DNA from: Mermis nigrescens
Taxonomy: Eukaryota; Nematoda; Enoplea; Mermithida; Mermithidae
DNA length: 64,000 bases
NCBI GenBank assembly: GCA_036768485.1
Contig: JAVLUZ010000154.1
Span: forward strand, 21,443,896-21,507,895
Direction: 5' to 3'
Shown: piece by piece, positions 24,701 to 36,129 of the stretch
Layout: each line of letters starts with the position of its first letter
How positions within the stretch are numbered: the stretch's first letter is position 1
Notes under the pieces: generated by a model
What the model was told of the DNA's origin: nothing
Databases searched by the model: none
Seen by the model: the letters and a program-made list of their open reading frames with translations, nothing else
Position numbers and translations under genes: made by a program

Positions 24701-27700
24701 TTTGATATATCCGCTGAATATTAACTATTTAGAATGCATCTGCAGTACACAGGCTATTTTTCACCTAAAGACTTTTCTTATGGTTTTAGTCGCGTATACA
24801 GTTACACTAAGTTACATACAGCAAAGAGCCAATTTATTATTCATGTGATGACTAAGTTTTAATTCTCTTGCTCGCAACATGAAAACATGCATGTAACAGC
24901 TCAAAATTTTCGGGAGGGGCTCCTCTGCATACATGTAACGGCTTGAAATTTTGGGTAGGGGTCCCTGGCCATTTTTAGAAGTAGGAAGGATAAGGACTCT
25001 AATGTTATGTCAAAAATGGCAACAGCACCTAAAAATAGCCAACAAAGCGCGAATTTTCGCCGAAAATGCGGAGAGTGGGTCAAAATTTTCTGACGTTGGA
25101 AGGAAGGGTGTGGGGAGGACGTCCAATCCTGGGTGGGTGGGAATTCCCCAAAGCCCCCCCCGTTACACGTATGGTTTTCGGCCATTTTTATGGGAGAGGG
25201 GGTGAATGATCACAAATTTTCGGCCGAAAATCGCAAAAACGCACCTAAAAATGGCCAATAAATGCAGGTTTTGCCAAAAATCAATTTCGGCTCGTGCATT
25301 TTTTGGAGCCATTTTTATACAATGTTAAAATACTTTCTTGGACAAAGTGATATTAATAATATCGTTTTTAAGTATATCTTAGGGAATTTCAAAAAGTTTT
25401 CGGCGCTTCGCGCAAAATATCGCTAATATACTGTATTTAGATTGGAGCAGGGGCATTAAACACTCAAAATCAATTTTTGTGTAATCTAGGCATCTTTATG
25501 CAGATTTAAATATCTTTTGTATCTATTTATACTGTTTTCAAAAATTTTATGCAAAATAAGTACTATTTAATAACTTTGCACTTTTTTGTCGTTCAAAGAT
25601 AAAATTGACTAATTTATCCTGATGTTGCATTGGATTTCTAAGCACAGTAGTGCTTATTACAAGATTTAATTGGCATATTACAATATCTGTAATATTTCTG
25701 ATTTTGTACTACAAGTTGTTTTAGCTTTCTCAGTCGAGTTTTATCTGTAAATTTCATCAAGAGCTCATCAAAATTTCGGCGCTTCGCGCCGAACTTATAT
25801 TATTAACTAAATTCGAGCCGAATTATCACATTTAGGGCCACAGATTTTTGTATTCGGCAAAGATTTTTCATAATGTACAGAATCTTTTCAGGACCGTCTT
25901 TGTACATGCACAAAGATTTTTGGAGAGACAAAAACTGTAAAAAGGTGTGAAATTTCCGAAAATTTTCGACGCATCAGTAATTGTCTGTCCTATATATCTT
26001 TAAAATAGTAGAATTTGCATTTAGAATGGAAAAATGTCGAATATTCAGAAACCCGGGAATTAGCTAAGATACACTACCAAAGGTCGAAAAACCCTGTTTT
26101 ATCATATTAAATCGCTACTGTACCATACTATCATAGTACACAAAAATTTGCATGCACAAAATGTTCGAAGACTTTTAAATACCATCTTTGTACATGTAAA
26201 AAAATATCCTGCACAAAAAAACACTGTTTAGGGCTGCATGCCGGATGCAGGTCACACACTGGCAGTATGAAAAAATGTGTATGTTTAAAAATATATTTAT
26301 ATAAAATATTTACAAAAATTTGTTCGCTCATACAAGGACACTACTTAATTTACTGGTCCCCCATTTTGGGATTTCACCCTTCCATCAACTCTGGACCTTG
26401 GGAAAGTGATCGGAAAATACAGTGCAGTTTCCTTCATATTACCTGCCACACCAGAATTGGACGACTGAAAAAGCGTGTTTAAACATGCATTACTGCAAAA
26501 GCGAGCACAACAATGGCTACAGTTCTGTCTTTACTCAGGTTATTTCGTTTGTTCATTTATTACTTCGACACTGTTTTCTTATTTATAGTAATAAAAGTTT
26601 TTAAGTGCTTGTTCAGCCATATTTTTTATTAACTTTTCCAAGTCTTCATCAACAGCAACTTGTTAAATTAAGTATGCTTTCAGGCTGCTGACGTTATTCA
26701 ATAAATCCTTCACACATTTAATCTACTATTATTGGAAATAAAAATGCATTGTTTGACAGTCGATAAAGTGTTTAATATTACGATTATTCTCTAGCTCATG
26801 TGCATACAAAATATTCTAAGTGTACTATTTATGGGCATACCTGGGCAATGGCCAGAGCTTCGCCCCGTTGCGGCATCCAATTTTTAGGTTGGTTGGTCAC
26901 TTTTCAAAAAAGGTTGCCTAATTTTTGGATACTCGTATACTGGTCCATATTCAGAATTTAATTTCGGGGGGGGGCGCGAAAATTTTTGAAGTTATCTCGA
27001 GAACCATTTGGAGATGGGTTAAAATAAATGCCCTTCCTCCGTATCTTGGCAAGCTCTGCACAAGGGCGGAGAAAAACTGTTTAAAAAATTTCAAAAAATT
27101 TTCACATTATTTTATTCTCGTACAAACCAAATTTCCATCGTTTAAACTATCTGTACAAGTGATTTCTTACCATTCCATTGTCAAACAATTTCTTAACTTT
27201 TGACTTTGTATTTAATGTTTGTGTTTTGTTAAGAAAAACAAAACAGGAAATGGAGAAGAAATTTAATAATTTTTTCGCACAAAATTGTCGACAATTTTTA
27301 ATATTTCAGAAAAAATATTGCGTCAAAAGTGATTTTATGTAAAAGTATACCGTGTAATACACGGAAAACGCTATTTCGCGCGTTAAAGGCAAATTTTTGA
27401 ACCTATTTTTGACTGTATTGGGATACCACCCCCCTTAGGAAAATCCTAGATCCGTCACTGAACGGACCTTGTACAAAAGAGAAACACTGGTGCAGAGAGC
27501 AAAAATTTATTTTCTTCATGTCTATCTCAGATTTGAGCGGTTTTGAGCGGGCTTGAAGACAGAAACTATACATGAACAAAAAATTGCGCCGGAATAAAAT
27601 TTACGTCATTCATGTCATAAATCAAATTTGAGCAGTTTTGATCGAACAGAAGACAGAAGCTGTAGATAAACGATAAATCCGGCGCAAGGCGTCAGAAAAA

Positions 27701-30700
27701 ACTTCATGTTTTTTATATCATACCTTAAAATTGATCGGTTTTGAGCAGTTTGGAAGATAAAAACTACACCAGAACAACAAATCCTGCGCGAAGCGCCTGA
27801 AAAATTGACATGTCCTCGATGTCTAACTCAAATTTGAGTGATTTTGAGCGGTTTAGAAGACCAAAACTATATACACTATAAACAACAAATTCAGCGCAAA
27901 GCGCCTGAAATATTTGCGTTTTCTTGCTTAAAATTACATCAAAAACCTGTTTTGGCGATGTTTTAGACGCAATTCACGAATTTATCATTTTTTCTTTCGG
28001 GAGACACTTGTGAATTCAAAAAAATTTTCCATTTCGGAGAAAAGGCGGTCCGTCCTGGAAAAGGGCGGATATCGTAAAAAATTAGAATACGCAATAATGA
28101 TAGCATTTTCAGCACTTCTTTGCAAGAAATTTTTAATGAAAAAGAATAATTTTATGCTCAATTTCGTAGTCGGACATAAAAATCTATGAGTAAATTAACT
28201 TCACGGCTGATTTCTCAGCATGTGAGTCGTACGGTCGAAACTGGACCCTGATGAATTCATAAATTTTTGTCAATGTTTATTAGGGATCGGCCGTAGCTCT
28301 GGTTCTGGCTCTGGCTTCTGTTGTTCTTCGATTCCTGGCCTCCAGCAAACGGAAAACGAAAAATTGGCTGGAGCACGTTTTTAACACCACTCTAATGAAG
28401 GTTGCCCCATGCTAATAAAAATTTTAATCAATTAGCACTACTTCCTAATGGATACGAAGTCCTTTTTGGAAAAGTGTAGTAATTTTTATATTGAGAAGTC
28501 ATCAATACGAAAAAGAAGCAAATAAAAAAAGAAAAAAGAAAAGAAAAAGGTAAATTAGAAAATAAAATAAAATTAATAAGTAAATAAATAGATAAATAAA
28601 AGAGCAAATACTAAAAAAAGAAAAGAGAAAAACTTAAAATAAGAGAAAAAAGAGCGGAGAAAGAAAGATAGATATAGAGGTGCATCATGCTATTATGTAA
28701 GAAAGAAACAAAAAGGACGCGTGACGCGTGAAATAGCACAAGTGCACCTAAAAGGTAAAAAAGAGCGTGCTAATGTAAGTCATTCCGTGCTAATGGAAAA
28801 AATATTAGTTAGCACCAATGCTAATGCGGGTTGTGCTAAAAAAAGCTGGGCCGAAGGTGTTCTCATGTTGATTAATAGATATAGTCTATATACTTCAATG
28901 AATCTATATACATGAATGGCAATTCTTGAATTAATATAAACCGATTATAAAACCAGTTCAAACCAGTGTTTTTTTACAAGGTCCGTTTGTACATGTAACA
29001 AAGATGGTCCCCAAGAGTCTTTGTACATTTTTTACACACAAATTTTTGGGCACTATAATATGGTACGGTAGCGATTTTACTGTAGTAAAAACAGAGTTGT
29101 TCTACTTTTGGCAGTGTATTTTAGTTAATTTCTGGGTCTCTAAGGGCAAAAATCACTAAGAATCGTCTTAAAACGGCGCGAAGCGCCGAAAATTTCTGCG
29201 AATTTTAGACCTTTTTTGCAATTTTTGTCTTCCCAATAGACGGGAGATTAGATGACGTGCAGTGTATCGTGCTTAGTGCTACGCAGCTGGGTTACTCATG
29301 TATAAATCAGCTTCAAACAAAATGGTTAGTGCTCTCAAAAATAAGCGCAGATTCGGCGTATTTCCCTATAGCCCAACATAATTTGCAAAATAAAAACATG
29401 TAATGTAAATGGGTGCCATAAAGACTTAATTTTAAAAATTGTTGACAGTTAAGGTCGGACTATTACTTTATTGAGATCCTAAGCATTTAAACTTTAAACG
29501 TTTTCAAAATACTCACTCTAAAGCCAATATTTAAAATGCGACGAAAAACTTTGAATTTTGGCTTGAAATGCTAAGAATTCTACTTGCATTTGATCCTTGT
29601 TTGTTTCAGAAGCGTTATTCAATAAATTATAATAGGGCAAATTTCTTAGACTGTGAACGTCGCTAATTTGAGCATAACTTTTGACATCGCTGAAAATATT
29701 TCTTGCTATTTTTCGAAAAAAAGTTATTTCTACTCCATCCCATCCCCTCTAGAAATCGTGGATCTATTCAAAAATAATATGATTCACATATAATTAGCCC
29801 CATTGGTCAGGATTTTATTTCAGGGAGAAAGAATTGCTAATATCTTGAAAATGTATATAACGTTTATAAGCCAGCTTATGCGCTAAATCGACATTTTCTG
29901 ACGTGTTTTGCGTCATGGAATCATCTTTTGAACTCAATTTTGCAGTTTTTCAGGGACAAACAATGCAGCAATGTGCACATTATAAAACTTTGCAGCAAAG
30001 TAATGGGAATTTTTGACAGTTTTTATAATTTTGTCCCTTAGAGCTCCATTCTGAAGCTCTCTGAAGATACGTAAAACAGAAATTGAATCTGGTGCAAAGC
30101 GCAAGAAAATTACACATATTTTGTAATCCTTTTAAGCTCAATTTTACAGGTTTCTGAATACAACCAATGCCGTAATTACATCTAGCATGAAGTAACGGAA
30201 ATTTTTAAAACTTATTCATTTACACTAAATTATGCGACTTTCTGAATCAGTGGCAGATGTAGGATTTTTCTAAGGAGGGCAGTGCCCAAAAAACAAAAAA
30301 AACAGTCAAGAATAGGCCTGGTTTTTTGAAAAAAGAGTTACCTGTTTCTTGAGATGTTATCTGGTTTCTAAAAAAAGGTTGATTGATCCCTTAAAAAGGT
30401 TGCCTGCTTCTTGAAAAAGGCTGACTGGTTCCAGAAAAAGGTTGTCTGGTTTTTGAAGAAAATATTGTCTGGCTCATGAGAAAAAGTAGCCTAATTTTTT
30501 GAAAAAAAGGTTGTCTGGTTTCTGAAATAAGGTTGCCTGGTTCATTAAAGTTGCCTCGTTCTTGAAAAAGGTTCCCTGGTTTCTGAAAAATGGTAGTCTG
30601 GTTTTAGAATGAAAAGTTGTCTGCTTTCTAAACAAGGTTGCCTGGTTCTTGAGAAAAGGTTGTCTGGCTCGTGAAAAAGGTTGGCTGGTTCCTTAAAAAG

Positions 30701-33700
30701 GTTGTCTGCTACCTTAAAAAGGTTGGTCGGTTCCCAAGAAAGGTTGGTCGGTCCCCAAAAAGGTTGCTTGCTCCCTTGAAAAGGTTGGTCGGTTCCCAAA
30801 AAGGTTGGCAGGTTCCATGAAATGATTGGTATGTCCCCAAAAAAGGTTGGCTGGTTCCATGAAAAGGTTGGGTGGTTCCCCAAAAACATGGCTGCTCCCT
30901 TTGGTTGATTGGTTCCCGAAAAAGGTTGCCTGCTCCCTAAGACAGGTTGGTCGGTTCCCAAAAAGGTTGCCTGCTCCCTTGAAAAGGTTGGTCGGTTCCC
31001 AAAAAGGTTGGTCGGTTCCCAACAAAGGTTGGTCGGTTTTCGAAAAAAGGTTGCCTGCTCCCTTAATGAGGCTGTTCGATTCCAAAAAAAGGTTGCCTGC
31101 TCCCTTAGAAAGGTTGGTTGGTTCCCAAAAAAGGTTGGTCGGTTCCCAAAAAGGTTGGTTGGCACCCAAAAAGGTGGGCTGGTTCCATGAAATGGTTGAG
31201 TGGTTCCCCAAAAAACATGGCTGCTCCCTATGGTTGATTGGTCCCCGAAAAGGTTGCCTGCTCCCTTAGACAGGTTGGTCGGTTCCCAAAAAAGGTTGGC
31301 TGGTTCCATGAAAAGGTTGAGTGGTTCCCCAACAAATCATGGCTGCTCCCTATGGTTGATTGGTTCCCGAAAAAGGTTGCCTGCTCCCTTAGACAGCTTG
31401 GTCGGTTCCCAAAAAGGTTGCCTGCTCCCTTAAAAAGGTTGGTCGGTTCCCAAAAAGGTTGCCTGCTCCCTTAAAAAGGTTGGTCGGTTCCCAAAAAAGG
31501 TTGGTCGGTTCCAAAAAGGTTGACTGGTTCCTGAAAGGTTGGTGGTCCCAAAAAAGGTTGGGCTGGTTCCATGAAATGGTTGAGTCGGTTCCCCAAAAAA
31601 CGTAGCTGCTCCCTAAAATGGTTGGTCGGTCCCCGAAAAAGGTTGCCTGCTCCCTTAGACAGGTTGGTCAGTTCCCAAAAAGGCTTGGCTGGTTCCATGA
31701 AAAGGTTGAGTGGTTCCCAAAAAACATGGCTGCTCCCTATGGTTGATTGGTTCCCGAAAAAGGTTGCCTGCTCCCTAAGACAGGTTAGTCGGTTCCCAAA
31801 AAAGGTTGCCTGCTCCCTTAAAAAGGTTGGTCGGTTCCCAAAAAGGTTGTTCGGTTCCCAAAAAGGTTGGCTGGTACCCAAAAAGGTGGGCTCGGTTCCA
31901 TGAAATGGTTGAGTGGTTCCCAAAAAACATGGCTGCTCCCTATGGTTGAGTTGTCCCCAAAAAAGGTTGCCTGCTCCCTTAGACAGGTTGGTCGGTTCCC
32001 AAAAAAGGTTGGCTGGTTCCATGAAAAGGTTGAGTGGTTCCCCAAAAAACATGGCTGCTCCCTATGGTTGATTGGTTCCCGAAAAAGGTTGCCTGCTCCC
32101 TTAGACAGGTTGGTCGGTTCCCAAAAAGGTTAGCCTGCTACCTTAAAAAGGTTGGTCGGTTCCCAAAAAGGTTGCCTGCTCCCTTAAAAAGGTTGGTCGG
32201 TTAACAAAAAAGGTTGCCTGCTCCCTTAAAAAGGTTGGTCGGTTCCCAAAAAGGTTGCCTGCTCCCTTAAAAAGGTTGGTCGGTTCCCAAAAAAGGTTGC
32301 CTGCTCCCTTAAAAAGGTTGGTCGGTTCCCAAAAAAGGTTGCCTGCTCCCTTAAAAAGGTTGGTCGGTTCCCAAAAAAGGTTGGTCGGTTTTCGAAAAAG
32401 GTTGTCTGCTCCCTTAATAAGGTTGGTCGATTCCCAAAAAGGTTGCCTGCTCACTTAAAAAGGTTGGTCGGTTCCCAAAAAAGGTTGCCTGCTCCATTAA
32501 AAAGGTTGGTCAGTTCCCAAAAAAGGTTGGCTGGTTACCACAAACAGGTTGGCTGGTTCCATGAAAGAGTTGGCTGGTTCCTTAAAAAGGTTGGTTGGTT
32601 CCCAAAAAAGTTGGCTGTTCCTTTGAAAGGTTAGTCACTTCCCAAAAAGGTTGGCTGGTTCCATGAAAAGGTTGGGCGGTTCCCAGAAAAATTGGCTACT
32701 CCCTTAAATGGTTGGTTGTTTCCCGAAAAAAGTTGCCTGCTCCCTAAGACAGGTTGGTCGGTCTCCAAAAAAGGTTGCATGCTCCCTTCAAAAGGTTGGT
32801 CGGTTCCCAAAAACGGTTGGCTGCTCCCTCAAGAAAACGTTGATTGGTTCCCAAAAAAGGTTAATGACTCCCTTAAAAAACTTGAGTGATTCCCAAGAAA
32901 GGTTGGTCGGTTTCCAAAAAAGTTGGCTGCTCCGATTAAAAGGTTGGTCGGATCGCAAAAAAGGTTGTCTGCAACTTAAAAAAGGTTGGTCGGTTAGTCG
33001 GTCCTCAAAAAAGATGGACTGCTTCTCAAAAAGGGTTATCTGGAGTTGCCACGCACTAGGAAAAAGGTAACTTGGTACATAGGTAGCATAAGTAGTTTTC
33101 TCATTTACTTCACAAGTCGTCATATTTAGACTGTCAATCGACCTTCAGCATGTACATATCTATGCCCATGTACAAAACATAGCCCCCATCCCGGAGACCC
33201 TTCGCCCCGTTGCAGGATTGGTCCGGCCCATTGCCGGTTGAGGGCGATATGGGGCATTGCCCAGGTGTGCTTATGGGTATAGGTATATAAGCTTGACCTC
33301 GGCATTACCTCGGCCTCGGCCTCGGCCGAGGCAAGGATTTAAGTCGCCTCGGCCGAGGGTCCAAAAAGTACCCTCGGTCCGATCACTGTCAGCAGGTCAT
33401 ACAAGCCAACATAATTCCACGAAACGATCAGACAAGTAGCGCAGAATAATGCAAATGCTATTCATAATAGGACAAACAAATATTTAACGAGCTCACCTTT
33501 TAGTCCGCGCCAAATAATTGGCTCCAACAAGCAACACATCATTGTGTCAACATCCTTGAATTTCTTACGTTCTACAAACGCCTCCAGAAGCTATAAATGT
33601 AATTAAAATCGATGATATAAAAAGTAGCAGTTTTGAAACATATAAAGAAAAATTAGATAAGCTAAAATGGTAAGAAAACATACCGTTTGAAATATATAGT

Positions 33701-36091
33701 GTTTGGAAACAAGGGCAAAATTTTATGTTTGTAATAACTTTTTGAAACTTGAGCAAAATTAATAACACTTTCTACAAATGAGCTAATATAATATCCATTG
33801 TCGACCCTTATGCTAAAAGTTTATTGTCGTACTGAAACTATAGCAGATATTGCAAAGTCAAAAGTGTACTCCAAAATATAACTGAAACACCAAATTCCGT
33901 ACAAATGAGTGCTCTACAAATCTGAAACATTAGAATTTGCTTGGTCAGCTTACCAAGGTTACTAGATGCACATATTTGAATAAAAACAATACTTACATCG
34001 CATCGAAAGCAGAATTTCATGTGTAGACTATTAAGTGCTCTGAGATTAATTTTGGGTCATAATAAAACAATTCTTGAAGATAAGAAGCTGAACCAGATTT
34101 GAGCATTTTTCACGTTACTTCCTTTAAAATGGATAAATGACGAATAGGAGCACTTTTTTGTAAGGAACAAAGATTTTAAGGCTTGTACAACTATTTTTAG
34201 AGCGATCTTTGTACGTCTACAAAGTATATATAGGCAGCTTTTGGCCGATTTTTCATTGTTCAAAAATCGAAGTTTTTGTACAAAAAGACGGTGATTAGGA
34301 AGCTTCTCTTTGGGCAAAACGATTTATTTTAATCAGGATGTAAAATAGTTCTGTGCATAGCACATATGAACATTATCAAGGTCGGCAGGAGAGAAGAGTA
34401 AAATCATTGAAATCGAAGCCAGTAAATTAAGTGTTCACGAATGTTTTCTGTTCAAACGACGAAATGGTCAAAATAGCCTATAAAACCTTACTTGTGGTTA
34501 AAGCGCATTTTCAACCATTTTTAGTCCATTATGACCGCATTATATTGCTTTCAAACTAAAAAATTTAGAAATTAATTAATTTTGAAATTTTAAGCGCTTT
34601 TTGAGTAAAAAGCGCAAGAAAATATTAATGCAGACCAGAAAATTTCTGACATTATGACTTCTTTTATCCTTAAAAACGATGCAGAAAACGTTCCATCAGC
34701 TCAAAATCGCCGGACAGTATATACCTGTCCGGCTGACCCTCTAGCGGAAGGGATAATACCATATTAACCCCCATGTGTAATGTGTATGTAACATATGGTT
34801 TTGTGGGGTCATTGATTTATTGAAGCATCAGGCTTCGCTAGGCATTTAACACTGTAATACGAGTATGTGCAAAAATTGGGTCCTACCTCCCAGGAGTAAG
34901 CCTTTTTCATTTAAAATTACTATGATAATCAGGAACAACTAAGATACAGAGTAAGACTCATTAACGGTCATAACAGAACTTTCAGATTAGGAAATGTGTT
35001 CAGCAGCAGATATTGCATGACGCATTGTGGAAATAAAAAAGTATCAAAAAAGTTCAAGGTAGAGTTCAGGAGTATACATGATCTAGGAGGTCTTTCACAA
35101 CCCCCGCCAAAATCCTTCACCCCTTTTACTGACGTCTAATTTTCCAAAAAAATCGAAGAAAAGCTGTTTTAAGAGTTATTAGAGTTCTTTTGACTCAAAA
35201 GGTATCTTTCAGAATTTTTCCATGCTTTCATGTTGAAGAAAATAAGAGTATCGTCAGAAATGTCAAAAATGGTGTTTCTGACTCTACACATCGGTTTAAA
35301 GCTTGAAAAAGACTTTAGAAAAAATTTTTGGTTTATATGCCCTGAAAATCCCCATGCTTAGCATGTACGATAAGGGGCCAAACAACTGGCACCGAGTGAT
35401 CTGCTATAATCCTTTAGTGAAATGTTTAACAATATATTATCGTGCACCGATAAAAAATCTTTTTCAGTTTCCCTGTATATCTATATAGTTTTAACTAAAA
35501 GAAACTTGTCGCTGATTTCTGAACACCCTGCATACATGTGTAGTAGAAAAAATGGAAAAAATAAGTCGCTTAAGTGTACTTATTACTTTTCGACGACTTG
35601 AACGAGTAAAATTACGTGCTAAAATATTTTTGATGAGTTATTTGGCTTATTGAATCAATTTTTTTATTTAATTAATTCTAATTAAGCTTTAAATTAAGTT
35701 ATTAATCGAAATAACTTAAACGTAATTTATTCACAATTCCTTGATTCTATTTATTGCTTTTATACTTACGCTGCTTATTCAAACTCGCAGACTTTTTCAA
35801 TCTCGCGCAAAAAAATTAGGGATTTTCGCACGTTGTAAAGAAAAATTTGTGCAAATCAGTACTAGCCACATCAAATGCTAGTGCAAGACTCTGAAAACTA
35901 GATGCTGTTGCATAATGCAAAGAGAGCCCGTGCAAAAAACACTGGTCAAACTAACTTTTCTTTATTTCTCTTTCCATTCATCTTCTTATTAACAACCTAT
36001 GTACTACATACACCTGGAGAGATTATTATAATGAACTTAAAACATGATAATAATAATGATTTAATAATAATAATAATAATAATATTACAAT

Positions 36092-36129
<38 letters not shown>

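Larger units (their letters stand above)
26836..33269. mobile_element. Element G (CAYACCTGGGC termini), nested in B2
   Basis: 6,434 bp with ends CATACCTGGGCAATGGCC and GGGGCATTGCCCAGGTGTG. Flanks TTTATGGG (26828-26835) and CTTATGGG (33270-33277) agree at 7 of 8. B1 carries the unoccupied site, TTTATGGG at 18141-18148, in the same context. It shares the CAYACCTGGGC start with MITE H. Contents: J fragment, tandem repeats, K copy, A fragment and a minisatellite. Confidence 0.85.
24573..33388. mobile_element. Element B2, hAT-like, containing A3 and G
   Basis: 8,816 bp between perfect 8-bp duplications TCAGCAGG (24565-24572 and 33389-33396). TIR CAGTGATCGGACCGAGG at both ends, with CCTCGG arrays at 24587-24680 and 33297-33370. 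The core matches B1 base by base over long stretches. Removing G leaves about 2.4 kb. It sits in the intron between the NCAPG2 exons at 33497 and 23641. Confidence 0.95.

Noticed and set aside
27510..27915. CRISPR-like array
   Set aside because: The units are eukaryotic tandem repeats with diverged, non-unique spacers of similar sequence. There is no cas gene, and the host is an animal.
30545..31309. 254-codon minus-strand frame and several shorter frames on both strands
   Set aside because: They lie wholly in the ~21-bp minisatellite. The period is divisible by three and stop-free, so open frames arise without selection. There is no splice or start context.
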